Numbered from the stretch's first letter, positions 11,888 through 22,459 are shown. The stretch is DNA of 64,000 nucleotides from Vanessa cardui (GCF_905220365.1 NC_061146.1:8559538-8623537), one strand, 5' to 3'. The notes: generated by a model not told the origin, from the letters alone. Program-made: numbers and translations.

Positions 11888-12214
11888 TATAACACAACTT
11901 AGATGTAGCATCGGCAAATTTATACAACCAATAGAAATAGCTCCTTATCGCGCCTTCGACGCTATTTGTTGCTATAGACTCTCGCGTCAGTTCGACCCAC
12001 TTGGTCATATAAATCGACGTGTCAAATTGACGAATACATTATAGATCATATGATATTACAAGTTATTACGTTCGTGTAAAGATCATATTCACATAGGAAA
12101 TAAATATTGATAATTTGGGATAGCGTGCTTAATTCGGATGTAATCACGAATTTTGGTAATCACAATGGTTTCACGAATTTTGCCGATGCTACATCTAAGT
12201 TGTGTCGTACTATA
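11888..12214 (-). mobile_element. MITE-I copy, both termini present
   Basis: Left ACACAACTTAGATGTAGCAT and CGGCAAA; right TTTGCCGATGCTACATCTAA followed by GTTGTGTCGTACTATA. These are inverse complements of each other, so the element has terminal inverted repeats of about 28-35 bp. Length is about 325 bp with no transposase. The same family occurs at 35.0, 49.8 and 52.4 kb in the other orientation. Confidence 0.8.
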
Positions 12215-12859
12215 TGTTCACTATTGACGAAAATAAATTTCAAGAGTTTTTTTTTAACGTTGTACGTTTGAGTCTTTCAGCTTTAGGTGCTTGTATTTAT
12301 GACACTCAAAGCATATTTTGTACCGACTTGAAAAAGAGAAATTACTCTACAGGTCTCTTGTATAAACATATGAGCTCAGCATTTTGAGAAATAACACGGA
12401 CTAGTTTTTTATTCTGTACTGGGATCAGTATACTACTGAGTAGTTTTTTTATTCTGCATCACCATTTTAGGAGGTAATGCAACGATTTTGCTGTTACTTT
12501 ACGTTGGTTATAAGTTAGAGAGCGGTTCTTCCCCGGACGCCAGTATAAAATATGCCACTATGATGATTCTACCGTCATTTTTTTGCGTAGAAATATTAAT
12601 GATGCTTTAAGATAAAAACAAAATCAAAATAGCCTCAAAACTTCACCTGTCAATCAAATGTGAAAAACGAACTGCAGCTTGCGAAAAAATCACTAATCAA
12701 ATATATTTTTTCTTAATTTGTTTCAGTATATTATCATAAATATTAAGTCAAATTGTGAAACGGCCATTAATATACCTTTATCTTAATCAAAATAAAAGAA
12801 GTAATAGTATAAATTTAGAGAGCTCTAACTGCAGAATAAATATCATTTCTTCAATATCT
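12215..12859. other. Intergenic, nothing recognised
   Basis: No supported feature. Confidence 0.4.
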
Positions 12860-13136
12860 GCTTCGTTTCCCATAACAATAAATAAATAAATAAATATGAG
12901 ACAACATCACATACATTACTTTGATCCTAATGTAAGCAGCTAAAGAACTTGTGTTATGGAAATCAGAAGTAACGACGGTACCACAAACACCCAGACCCAA
13001 GACAACATAGAAAACTAATGTTAATCTACATTGACTCGGCTGGGAATCGAACCCGGGACCTCGGAGTGGCGTACCCATGAAAACCGGTGTACACACCACT
13101 CGACCACGGAGGTCGTCGATGACAATGTATGACATC
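12860..13136 (-). mobile_element. SINE-B, full length
   Basis: Minus orientation. The tail complement AATAAATAAATAAATA is at left, body ATGGAAATCAGAAGTAACGA follows, then the box B complement GGAATCGAACCCGGGACC and the head ending CTCGACCACGGAGGTCGTCG. Confidence 0.9.
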
Positions 13137-13414
13137 ATACAAAAAAAAGATTAGATTTTAGTAACTTTATTTGTCTGATAGTTAGATGATTTTGGGCCGA
13201 TTCTGTATGAAGCGCGGGGTATGTACGACTCAAGGTCAAATGATAACAGCATATGAAATATACGAAGTAATCCAAGACATATAATAAACAAGCCTAAAAT
13301 TTAGCATTCTCATCAACTTTTAGTTGTCGAATTATTTTGATCGCATAAATTGCACAAATCACATTACCAAGTTCCAAGCTCTCGGCTGCCATTAACATCA
13401 AAACTTACTATTGC

Positions 13415-13560
13415 TTTGTTCCGGTTCGAAGGGTGAGTGAACTAATGGAACAGATACAAGATACACAGAAACTTAGTTCCAAAAGGTACTTAGTTTGGTT
13501 GCACATAAGGTCATAGCCAGTGGTACCCATTTACCATTGTTGTATCGCCCTGAAATGGAA
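13415..13560 (-). mobile_element. REP-C relic
   Basis: GTTCCGGTTCGAAGGGTGAG, ACTTAGTTCCAAAAGGT and GGTACCCATTTACCATTG follow the REP-C order, but the sequence is strongly eroded. Confidence 0.5.
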
Positions 13561-13619
13561 TTTGTACCCAACCCTTGTGGTGGGAAGGGAGCATTATATT
13601 TTTTTATACATTACACTTA

Positions 13620-14136
13620 GAACTAGCGCGCAAGGGTGATTTTCGTAATTCTTGTCGAGTCCATGAATATGTATGGAGTTGTGCGCACGTTACGACGTGA
13701 CAATTGGGTGACACTTGTGTCTGCTAGTGACAAATTTGTCACTCTCGTCGTCAGTCTTGCGCTATCTGCACTTTGACTGCCGACTTTGGCGCGCGCAAAT
13801 TTCATCACCATCTATTCAAAACGTAAACATTCGTGAAGACAATACTGAAAATGATGTTCTAATAGAAGAAGTGGAAAAGAGACCAGCTCTTAATGATAAA
13901 AAATTGAAGGAGTATTCAGATATTCAGGTGAAAATTAAAGTCTTTTTCTGCCGATTCTCGCGAGTTCACAGAGAACCACCGTCTCTTCGAAATCCATAGT
14001 AACAAATGATATTTCGATTTCGAAATTGTTTTGTCACTGTCTCTATTAATGAGCGCACTCCACTTTGGAAACGTGACGTGACAGTGACAAATACTTTAAA
14101 GTCACCGTGACAAAAGTTACTAGTGCGCGCTAGTTC
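13620..14136 (+). mobile_element. PIF/Harbinger-like element with MADF-domain fragment
   Basis: The element is bounded by GAACTAGCGCGC at left and GCGCGCTAGTTC at right, each flanked by TTA, the 3-bp target duplication typical of PIF/Harbinger elements. The plus frame at about 13856-13933 reads VLIEEVEKRPALNDKKLKEY, matching the start of a MADF (Myb/SANT-like) DNA-binding domain, which Harbinger elements often encode as their second protein. The MADF frame stops where CAG|GTGAAA could be a splice donor. No transposase is present, so this is a non-autonomous internal-deletion derivative about 517 bp long. A 191-bp relative lies at 30614-30804. The ends and duplication are seen directly; the superfamily assignment is inference from both. 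Confidence 0.7.
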
Positions 14137-14540
14137 TTACACTAGATCAACGAGACATTCATATAAATATATGTCGAAGCAACGTCAGGTAACATAGAAC
14201 TGCTGAAGCTGTCAAGTACAGCCGAAAAGTCATATTTGATGGAATATTAAAAGGGGAGACATTACGAACGCGAATTACTTGTCTTATATTTCGAATATTA
14301 TCATGTCTAATAACGAGTTGATGCCTAAGTCCTCGTACATATATGTATGTTTAAAACAAGCTTACCCCCAATAAGGTCCATCCGGTGCTGATCACAGGAA
14401 GGATTTGCCTTCCGACCCCTATCTCTCCCTGTACTAAGCTACTCAAACTTTTTATATGATAATGGACTTATAGGATGCATACATATATATTTATTAAAAG
14501 TAAGATTATATTGCTACATAATTATCATAATGCTTGATTA
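14137..14540. other. Intergenic with a dispersed short repeat
   Basis: At about 14365-14425 AAGGTCCATCCGGTGCTGAT and CACAGGAAGG form the inverted counterpart of 7555-7612. Nothing else is recognised. Confidence 0.4.
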
Positions 14541-14780
14541 TATATGTCGTGGAAAGCCAATTATTTTGATTAAAAGAAGCTTATTTGATTATTATAGTAG
14601 TGGGTAAACGCGGTGACGTCATGGAATGTTACGTCACGTGTACAGAGTCGTGTTGGGGAAGATGAGGACTGGATAACGACTATTGCGTTTTAGTAACTGA
14701 TCAAGCCACACCTCCAAGGCGAAACTGTCGGTTTAACTACTTAAGAACGAAGTTGTAAATACGTAATAAAACTTCTGTCT
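14541..14780 (+). repeat. REP-M, copy 1
   Basis: About 235 bp shared at high identity, in opposite orientation, with 61931-62164. Blocks include GTCGTGGAAAGCCAATTATT, AACGCGGTGACGTCATGGAA and AACTACTTAAGAACGAAGTT. It contains TGACGTCA and CACGTG palindromes. No coding frame and no terminal inverted repeat is evident. Confidence 0.7.
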
Positions 14781-15160
14781 TCTTCTGATAATTCTGATCA
14801 CTGCAATCTAAATAGTGATGTATTTATATATTGGTATCCCTCTATTATATTTAACTGCATCTCGTAACGACAGCTCAATCTTGGGTGAATTAATAGAAAA
14901 CTATTTAACTTTATTCCATCAAGAAAATTTTGTTAGCAGTTGATATGAGTGAGAGCCAGTCGAACTTGTTGTTTTTACCAATATGACGTCACCAAAGTGA
15001 CGAATAGCGTTTTTGCGGGAATAAATAAGAATTAATATTTTATTTTGTCTCATGGCAAATGTTCCAAAAATATGTTTTTTATGAGGAATATCAACATTTT
15101 GAAATACTTTTTCAAACATAATATTACCCTATTGCAAATAGTGACCATTAAGTGTACTAG
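14781..15160. other. Intergenic, nothing recognised
   Basis: No supported feature. Confidence 0.4.
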
Positions 15161-15620
15161 TATGCGCCCAAGGCTTCGCTCTCGTTTTAGGGTGTTGGTT
15201 GTCATGTGCAAGGAATAATTGACTTTAAAAAATAAATAAAACCGACTTCAAATGCCTGAACACAAAAAAAACATTCAAATTGATTTATAATCGTCGGAAA
15301 TATTGCGTATAAAAAAGTTCATAGCCAATTTTCCACCCTTGGGGTTCGTTTTTTTTATTAATCAATTTAAATGGGACCACTCTTGACGTATTACCTATAC
15401 GCCGAAAAAAGATTTGTTCAAATCGGATCATAATTGGCGGAGTTATCGCGTACAAACATAGAAAAAAAACATACGGGTCGAATTGAGAACCTCCTCCTTT
15501 TTTTGAAGTCGGTTGATAAAAGTACCCTACGGCCTTTCTTGGAGTTCAAGTTTGCGTCATACCCAATTTCATCAAATTAAGACAGAGATTTTTTCTCATT
15601 TATAATATTAATATAGATAA
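15161..15620 (+). mobile_element. REP-H copy split by an inserted ELT-E relative
   Basis: REP-H begins CAAGGCTTCGCTCTCGTTTT and GGGTGTTGGTTGTCATGTG, is interrupted at about 15247, and resumes at 15528 with AAGTACCCTACGGCCTTTCT and CAAGTTTGCGTCATACCCAA, ending ATTTATAATATTAATATAGA. The join shows the inner element arrived later. Confidence 0.7.
15247..15520 (-). mobile_element. ELT-E relative with a different interior
   Basis: Bounded by AACCGACTTCAAA and TTTGAAGTCGGTT inverted ends, with ATTGAGAACCTCCTCC before the right end as in ELT-E. The interior (for example TTGGGGTTCGTTTTTTTTAT) differs from the 18, 22.8 and 63.5 kb copies, so it is a separate subfamily using the same ends. Nested in REP-H. 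Confidence 0.65.
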
Positions 15621-16009
15621 AATAGATATTATATAGTGTTTGCATTATAATCTTATGAGATATTGGAAAAAGACCTTATACAAAGTTCATACAAAAAGAA
15701 GAACTCTTTAGCAATATAGTAATAGTTTTTATTGTGTGCAAAACCAAGTGAGCAAACTCGTCTTAAGCCTCACCGACAAATAACGCACTTGGCGCAAAGT
15801 TTTTGGTAAATATGTCCATTAAAACCGTAATAAATATAACTTTGGAAAAACCTATAATTACAGTTTTCGCTTTTAACGGTTTTTCGGAGGTCATTATCTA
15901 ACAAATGGTTTCATTTTATCCTCAGAATATAAAGATCGAAATAAGTGGTACACTGCTCGATATACCGATTTTCGTGACTTGGATATACCACAAAAGTAAA
16001 AAAAAAGTA
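15621..16009. other. Intergenic, nothing recognised
   Basis: No supported feature. Confidence 0.4.
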
Positions 16010-16170
16010 AAGTAACAGTAAATTTCCTACTGCTGGGATAAGGCCTCCTCTTCCATTAAGGAGAGGGTTTGGAAAATGTTCCACCACGCTGTTCCAATGT
16101 GTGTTGGTGGAATACACGTGTGGCAGAATTTCGATGAAATTAGACACATGCAGGTTTCCTCACTAATACG
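16010..16170 (-). mobile_element. SINE-A, 3' half
   Basis: Contains AGTAAATTTCCTACTGCTGG, CTTCCATTAAGGAGAGGGTT and CACATGCAGGTTTCCTCAC; it lacks the tRNA-like head. It belongs to the subtype with TTAAGG before the tail, and a residual AAAAGTAAAGTAA tail is at left. Confidence 0.85.
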
Positions 16171-16421
16171 AATATACCACACTGGTATGGAAATACGATT
16201 TAGCTAATTATGAATTAGTATTGAGAGTGTTTTTTTTTATCTATTGCCCATATGGCGTCAGCTTAAACGGATCTGATGTAGTGCACAGCCTTACTCTACA
16301 GTAAATACTTCACTGGATTAATGTGATAATAACAGCCATTTCTTAATAATAAACGCTTTGAAGAATGCCTCAATATACCGCCATCTGCTATCTCTAATAT
16401 TATTCTTGGGCGCATTGTGTG

Positions 16422-16700
16422 AGTCGAGATGATCCAGTGGTTAGAATGCGTGCATCTTAGCCGATGATTGGGCCGTTAAAACCCGTGCAAGCACCACTAT
16501 AATATAATATTCATGTGCTTAATTTGCGTTTGTAATTCATCTCATGTGGTGGTGAAGGAAACCTGCATGTGACGAATTTTATAAATATTCTGCCACACGT
16601 GTATTCCACCACACATTGGAATATATTCCAAATATTTTCCTCAAGAGAGAGGAAGCCTTAGCCCAGCAGTGGGAAATTTATAGGCTGTTGTTGTTGTTAT
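16422..16700 (+). mobile_element. SINE-A, (GTT)n-tail type
   Basis: Head GAGTCGAGATGATCCAGTGG with box A, then box-B relic GTTAAAACCC, body with CTCAAGAGAGAGGAAGCCTT, and tail GCTGTTGTTGTTGTTATTG. Confidence 0.85.
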
Positions 16701-16954
16701 TGTGTCTGCTTTGCCATTAAAATTAAACAATATCCAACTGTTTATGTTTCGCGTTATAGTAATCGAATGGATCGTTCTTAACCTCAATTAATTATTCTCG
16801 AGAAACCGATCTATTTACAATTAATCCAAGTTGTGACAGTTTTCACCCCGCGATCTTTGGGTAACTTGATTTTATTCAAAAAAAAGTGTTTATATCAATT
16901 TGTTTTATAATATTTTTTAAGATAAATATGAAATTTAAACGAATGATACTAAGA
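16701..16954. other. Intergenic, nothing recognised
   Basis: No supported feature. Confidence 0.35.
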
Positions 16955-17090
16955 CACTTCCTTCCTTCCTTAAAGGCGGGCAACGCACCTGCAATCCCCC
17001 TGAAGTTACAAATGTCCATGGGCGGATGTAGTCACTTACCATCATGTGAGCCTCTCACTCGTTTGCCACCTATCATAAAAAAAAACACTG
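16955..17090 (+). mobile_element. LINE 3' end, same family as 6.9-7.3 kb
   Basis: CTTAAAGGCGGGCAACGCAC, CAATCCCCCTGAAGTTACA, GTCACTTACCATCATGTGAG and a poly-A end correspond to the last 130 bp of the LINE fragment at 7.2-7.33 kb. Strongly 5'-truncated. Confidence 0.7.
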
Positions 17091-17171
17091 ATAACCCATC
17101 CGATATATTGAATTAAGTTCATTTTAACTCAGAAATGAAAATATATTTCTTAGGTTTTATATAAATAATAC

Positions 17172-17272
17172 TAAATAAATATGAGACAACATCACAGACA
17201 TTTCTCTGATCCCAATGTGAGCAGCTAAAGCACTTGCGTTATGGAAAATCAGAAGTGACGACTGTACCACAT
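17172..17272 (-). mobile_element. SINE-B, 3' fragment
   Basis: ATGAGACAACATCACAGACA, TGATCCCAATGTGAGCAGCT and GAAAATCAGAAGTGACGACT match the 3' body of SINE-B. The head is absent. Confidence 0.75.
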
Positions 17273-17729
17273 TGTATAATTGTTATAAAAAACGTTTAAC
17301 TCGATGTTTAATGAAAATTATATATTCGAAAATGAATTTTCACGCCATTACGAGCATCGGTCAAAGTTTATACTGCCATTATAGAAAAAGATAATGTCAT
17401 ATGGATTGAACAAAGTGTCCGATACTCGTATGTAAAATTTACGGGCTGTTACTTTACTTTACTTTTAATTTTATTACAAAATACAAACTAATTGAGCCTA
17501 TCATTGCAGGAAGCTGCAATTTCATATTATAGACTATCTGTGCCCGCGATTTCTTTCGCGAAATTCATCAATAAAGTTATTCTTCGGTTCGCAGATTATA
17601 CTATAACTTATTAATTCTGTATTAGGCAGCTTTTGTGATATTAAGTCGTTGGTGGGTGGTACCCAACGTGATCGCGAAGTGGTGGCATGCGTTGCAGCAT
17701 GCAAAATGCACTTGATTATTTTTTATTTG
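17273..17729. other. Intergenic with small repeat scraps
   Basis: A short GTTGGTGGGTGGTACCCAAC scrap at about 17649 recalls REP-C. Nothing else is supported. Confidence 0.35.
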
Positions 17730-17870
17730 TAATTCTAAGACATCTGTAATCTGCAAGTGAAAACACCGTCAAAATCGTTCCAGCCGTTTGAGAGATGAGC
17801 GGGAACAGACAGACATACAAAAAACAGACACTCCAATTTTATTATATGCACAGATATATATTTTAAGACA
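17730..17870 (-). mobile_element. REP-G copy
   Basis: CCGTCAAAATCGTTCCAGCC, GGGAACAGACAGACATACAA and ACTCCAATTTTATTATATGC are the reverse-orientation REP-G blocks. Confidence 0.6.
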
Positions 17871-18258
17871 GTAGTAGGTGCTACACTAACCAAAAAAATT
17901 GTAATTATTTTAAATACATGGCATTTCCAACATATTATTAGGTCTATGTTTTTATCAAATTTTCAATGCCGGTCTAAGCGTCTATTAAAGTTATCCAGTT
18001 AACTTTAGATGTTACTCTATTAGGAATAATTGTTACAATAGCTGCGAAGATAATGGCTGTTATTTTAATGGTAATATCTTGTTACTCTGTTTAGGAAGTG
18101 CTTAGGATTAACACTTATTATATAATGTTTCGCTTTGTATCTCTACAAAACTATTGCGTGAAATACATAATACATACACTCTATGTGATCATATACTCGT
18201 ACACTGTAAACATAACATGTCTGTATATAATATGGCATATTGGATATTATTTGTTAAC
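17871..18258. other. Intergenic, nothing recognised
   Basis: No supported feature. Confidence 0.35.
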
Positions 18259-18767
18259 TTTTCAACCGACTTCCAAAAGGAGGAGGTTATCAATTCGTCT
18301 GTATTTTTTTTTTTTTTTTTTTATGTTTGTTACCTCATAACTTTTTACTGGGTGGACCGATTTTGATAATTTTTTTTTGTTTGAAAGGTAGTGCTTCCCG
18401 TGGGGTCCCATTTTTTTATTTTTTTTTCCGATGATGGTATCCATGTGAAAACGACATAAGTCTTAAATTTGCATTATGTATATGCGCGACAAATAGGTGA
18501 ATAACTGAAAATCACGTTAACCAATTTTGATAATTCTTTTTTTATTATAAAATATATACTTCAAGGGTAATTTGGTGAAAGTTTGGTAAGGTTCTGAGTA
18601 CAGGATCCATGACAAAGTAACGGATCGGAAGGGAACGGAACAATTCTGAGGAGCACGTTAGCGATACTCGGTCGAATCTTTTATTTATAGGTTATTTGGA
18701 TATTTGAGTCACCTTCCATAATGTGGTTATGTTTATGTAATTATCATAGTCGAATATTATAATCAAC
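18259..18767 (+). mobile_element. ELT-E, 5' half
   Basis: Starts TTTTCAACCGACTTCCAAAA and continues through GGGTGGACCGATTTTGATAA, the AGTGCTTCCCGTGGGGTCCC block and TGCGCGACAAATAGGTGAAT, to a region with AGCGATACTCGGTCGAATCT that is also present in the 63.5 kb copy but missing from the 22.8 kb copy. REP-F follows directly at 18768, apparently inserted into it. Confidence 0.8.
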
Positions 18768-19022
18768 TAGCTACCCACCCCGGCTTCGCACGGGTGCAAT
18801 ACTGATACTAAATATACTACAGAATTTGTTTATATACGACATCACATCGCAAACTTCTAAAATTATCAGTGTTTCTTTACTATATTGTTCATGTATTATA
18901 TACACAAACCTTCCCCTTCAATCACACTATCTTTTAAAAAAAACCGCATCAAAATCCGTTGCGTAGATTTAAAGATATAGGGACAGAGAAAGCGACTTTG
19001 TTTTATACTATGTAGTGATGGA
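18768..19022 (+). mobile_element. REP-F, full copy
   Basis: Starts CTAGCTACCCACCCCGGCTT and CGCACGGGTGCAATACTG, ends GTTTTATACTATGTAGTGAT. Best-preserved copy of the family in the window. Confidence 0.8.
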
Positions 19023-19375
19023 ACTCCTATACGGCTCGCAGTTAGGGTGCGATATGGGGCAGAATTTCTTACTATCTTTAATCAAATTTTGTGTATGTGA
19101 TGTGATGTCATATGATGACGAAATATAGTTGGTCTTTTTCAAAGTTTTTTTGCTGAGTTCGATTACAGCTCTTTCGAGGGATCCTTGTAGTTTACGCCGC
19201 GTGACGTATTAAATCCGCATTTTCAAAAGTCTATTTTTGCTTTATTCGCAAGTTTCCTTTGAAATTGTCCTCGAAGTAGTTTCTGACTCATATAAACGGA
19301 ACGCTTAATCTATCCATATTAAAAAAAATTAGTTAGTCAACATCAGCTTCACTTAAAATCAAAAAATAAATAAAA
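19023..19375. other. Unassigned, possibly ELT-E interior
   Basis: Unique within the window. Because ELT-E pieces flank it on both sides, it may be inner ELT-E sequence. No coding evidence. Confidence 0.35.
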
Positions 19376-19875
19376 TTTTAACAAAAAGAAAAACCGACTT
19401 CAAACAAAACACTATTTTAAAACAAATGAATATGCACGAAAAAGTAAAAAAAATAATTGCGTATACAACATATTTTTTAGAGTCTTCCGAAGTTAAGTCA
19501 GCCAATAAAACCCTACAGTATATCTATCAAAAAACAATACGAGAATACTTTAACAAATATATTTTTTACAAATTACCTTTTACACAATAATATACTGGAT
19601 CAATCAAGGGGCTCGTAACGCTTCTTTCTTTTGATTGTTGGGGCAAGGGCACCGTGGCTGACACCGGCTCCAAATATACCAATAACTATAACTACATGAT
19701 ATAATCGTTAATCGACTTTTAAGTAGTCTAATATTTTTCATTTCATTTAACTTAGGAAGACTCTAAAAAATATGTTGAATACGCAATTATTTTTTTTACT
19801 TTTTCGTGCATATTCATTTGTTTTAAAATAGTGTTTTGTTTGAAATCGGTTTTTCTTTTTGTTAAAATTTTATTT
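19376..19875. repeat. Large inverted repeat made of two ELT-E 3' ends
   Basis: The left arm, about 19380-19487, begins AAAAAGAAAAACCGACTTCA. The right arm, about 19754-19870, ends GAAATCGGTTTTTCTTTTTG. They are near-perfect inverse complements over about 115 bp with a spacer of about 265 bp holding the GGGCAAGGGCACCGTGGCTG block of ELT-E. A foldback of this size could form a long hairpin. In the 22.8-23.6 kb copy the left arm is absent, so the inversion is particular to this locus. Confidence 0.75.
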
Positions 19876-20335
19876 ATATATATATCATATTTAGTAGGCA
19901 TAGTATTCGTACACCGTCGGCTAACTTGAAACATTTATCGCCAAATGTTTGGCCAGCTTGGAGCCAAGAACCAGCTATGTTAACAGCGAAAGGTGCCAAA
20001 TTAGAAAAATATATGGATTATGTTATAATGTGGCCTCAAATGGAAAAGTTGTTAAATGAAAGTAATCCGGATAAGGATTCCATTTCCATTTATGCAAACA
20101 CGCGATAAAGGACACGACAATCTGCAAATTTGTAAGAAATGCAATATGTTCTTGCAATGTTGATGTTCAGAGCATTAATTCTGAAGAAATGGACTCAGTT
20201 CCAGTTGCTGGAGACTGATAGTTACGTGTCACGGAAATATTCAACGTGTGTCTTAAATCTTGTTGGAAAGAAAATATTAGAGTTAATAAGAAAACAGAGG
20301 TGCCGGGGGACAGTTGGATGGAAGTCGTAGGAGCA
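19876..20335 (+). pseudogene. Histidine (acid / glucose-1-) phosphatase relic
   Basis: The first frame reads IIFSRHSIRTP followed by LKHLSPNVWPAWSQEPAM, LTAKGAKLEKYMDYV and later ISIYANTR then RTRQSA across a stop. This is the layout of branch-2 histidine phosphatases: the RHGxRTP catalytic motif with its nucleophilic His, the LTxKGAxL segment, and the YANxxxRT motif. Here the Gly of the motif is Ser, TAA replaces CAA in YANTR(Q)RT at 20106, and a frameshift near 20125 moves the match into another frame (FVRNAICSCNVDVQS), followed by more stops after about 20213. No start codon, signal peptide or C-terminal half is seen. The ELT-E arm ends just upstream, so the 5' part was probably lost there. 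Family call from motifs; exact substrate class unknown. Confidence 0.6.
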
Positions 20336-20939
20336 AGCGTTTAATAATGTTTAAGAATAATTAAATAACAGGAAATAAAAAAACCTACTTATACAAAAGA
20401 GACAAACAAAAAAATTTTGTCTGTATTTTCTTGATGTGACGATTTTACCATTTCGCTCTACTATAAGCCGCGTAAAAGAACTTCGTTCCAAAAAGTTTTA
20501 ATACATATCCTTACTCATATAAAAGGATATTTTCTTACGCTTACCCTTCTTAACTGCTTACCCAATGTTTTCCAGGATCCAGAAGAAGAAACTACTATTA
20601 CTTAAAGTATGAGCCGAGTTCACATGAAACCACAGAACAGACAAATGTATACATTTTCAACGCATAGATACTGCGTCAGTAACGTCATTACTGTTATAAT
20701 ATGTACGAGTGTAACTACGATCTATCAACGGTATTTATAGTTGTTACCTCAGTATATTTCCCGTTTCAAAGCAAACTACAATATATCATTATTTCGCCAA
20801 CGTAGATCATCTAATCTCGGCCATTTGAACAGAATAGGTAAGGCTGCTATCATAATGGCGAGTTTTATGACCAAAATTACGTATAATAGATCTTTTCTTA
20901 TATAAAGTGACAATGTTTTATATAAATAAGAGAGGTAAA
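20336..20939. other. Intergenic, nothing recognised
   Basis: Downstream of the phosphatase relic; further decayed coding sequence cannot be excluded but is not recognisable. Confidence 0.35.
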
Positions 20940-21335
20940 CAACTTATGACATCGAGTTTTAGCTCTGCACAATGAATACATTTTTGCAGACATTTTTAAC
21001 TTTGACGTTTCGTAAATTCAAATCGTTTAAAAAAAAAACATTTGTAAAAAAGGCATATTATTCGATACAAGATTTTGTATATGATAAAAAAGCGTGGAAT
21101 TACGTAATACCTTTTGACTTCCAGGCATTATACATTACATACATATATAATTGTGTTTAACTAATATGATTGTGTTTTTTAAATGTTGAAAAAGAGTAAC
21201 AAATGAGCTTCTTGCCGGCTCTTCTCGGTAGAATCTACTTACCGAATCGGTGTGAAGCTACCACTTAATTGCTAAATGACGATTTAAAACTGCTAGTAAA
21301 AGCCTACTTGAATAAAGTTTATTTTGATTGATAAG
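20940..21335 (+). mobile_element. LINE-D, 3' end with coding tail
   Basis: This is the longest LINE-D copy. The frame 20972-21160 encodes VKKAYYSIQDFVYDKKAWNY, the typical C-terminal tail (KKAYY...DKxAW) of jockey-like reverse transcriptases in Lepidoptera, then a stop. The 3' part has GCTTCTTGCCGGCTCTTCTC, GGTAGAATCTACTTACCGAA and CTTGAATAAAGTTTATTTTG. The 5' end of the element is missing, as expected from incomplete reverse transcription. Confidence 0.75.
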
Positions 21336-21865
21336 GAAAGGTAAGGTATTCCTTTGTAAAATAACTTACGCCTGATATTTTTAAGTATAAATTATTGTAT
21401 ACATTTAAATTCATTATGAAATACTATTAATGATACATTATAAGACATTATATATAAATAGATGATAAAATCATACCTAGCCTAGATTATAAACAATGAA
21501 ACGTTCGATCTTACAAACCTCCATCAAACCTCCTCCCTTCCAGATACTCATACTTCCATATACACATATACAATATTGACGATATAATATATTAATAAGT
21601 AGTATTAGACAAAGCAACTAGAGAAGACCTTGTCGAGATACACCTCTAAATTTGAACTCCGAAAAAAGCGATAAAAGGTTGTTGACCCGTAGCCTGCTTC
21701 TGTGTCTCACTGTATCTTCGAGATGGAGAAAGCAGAGATTCGAGAGCAGAGAAGACGAAAGCTTTGTCTCGTCCTTACAATCCGTCGCCCAAGACTTAGA
21801 GCCATAGCGTTCTCATCCCATCGCAGTAATTAAGGGGGTAATTCCCACATAAACCGGTTCGTATT
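21336..21865. other. Intergenic, nothing recognised
   Basis: No supported gene or known repeat. Confidence 0.35.
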
Positions 21866-22157
21866 TGTTTTTATGGTGTAGGTTGGCGGACGAGCATATG
21901 GGCCACCTGATGGAAAGTGGTCACCATCACCCATAGACAATGACGCTGTAAGAAATATTAACTTACATCGTCAATGTGCCACCAACCTTGGGAACTAAGT
22001 TGTAATGTCCCTTGTGCCTGTAGTTACATTGGCTCACTCACCCTTCAAACCGGAACACAACAATACTGAGTACTGTTATTTGGCGGTAGAATAACTGATG
22101 AGTGGGTGGTACCTACCCAGACGGGCTTGCACAAAGCCCTACCACCAAGTAACAATT
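21866..22157 (+). mobile_element. REP-C, full copy
   Basis: From TGGTGTAGGTTGGCGGACGA to AAAGCCCTACCACCAAGTAA, well preserved and one of the best examples for defining family ends. Confidence 0.9.
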
Positions 22158-22459
22158 ACTTTGTTCTTAATATTGTGTATCAAGCCTTATAATAATAAAT
22201 AGTACGATAGAACGTCGTATCTAACTGTAGTTCTTAAATTGGTCAATACATTTATTGGGATTGTACATTATTGATCCCTGTAAAACTACGAGTACGTTTG
22301 CTGTCTTTTGACAATAAACTGCAAGTTACACAAATTGTTTATAAAAATAATGCGAAGTTCATAGAACGGCCGTCTGATGTGAAATGTCGAAATGAATAAA
22401 AACATTAAGTTTCATATGTAACAAAACTAGTTCACGCCCACGACTTAGCTCGTGACGTG
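22158..22459. other. Intergenic, nothing recognised
   Basis: No supported feature. Confidence 0.35.
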
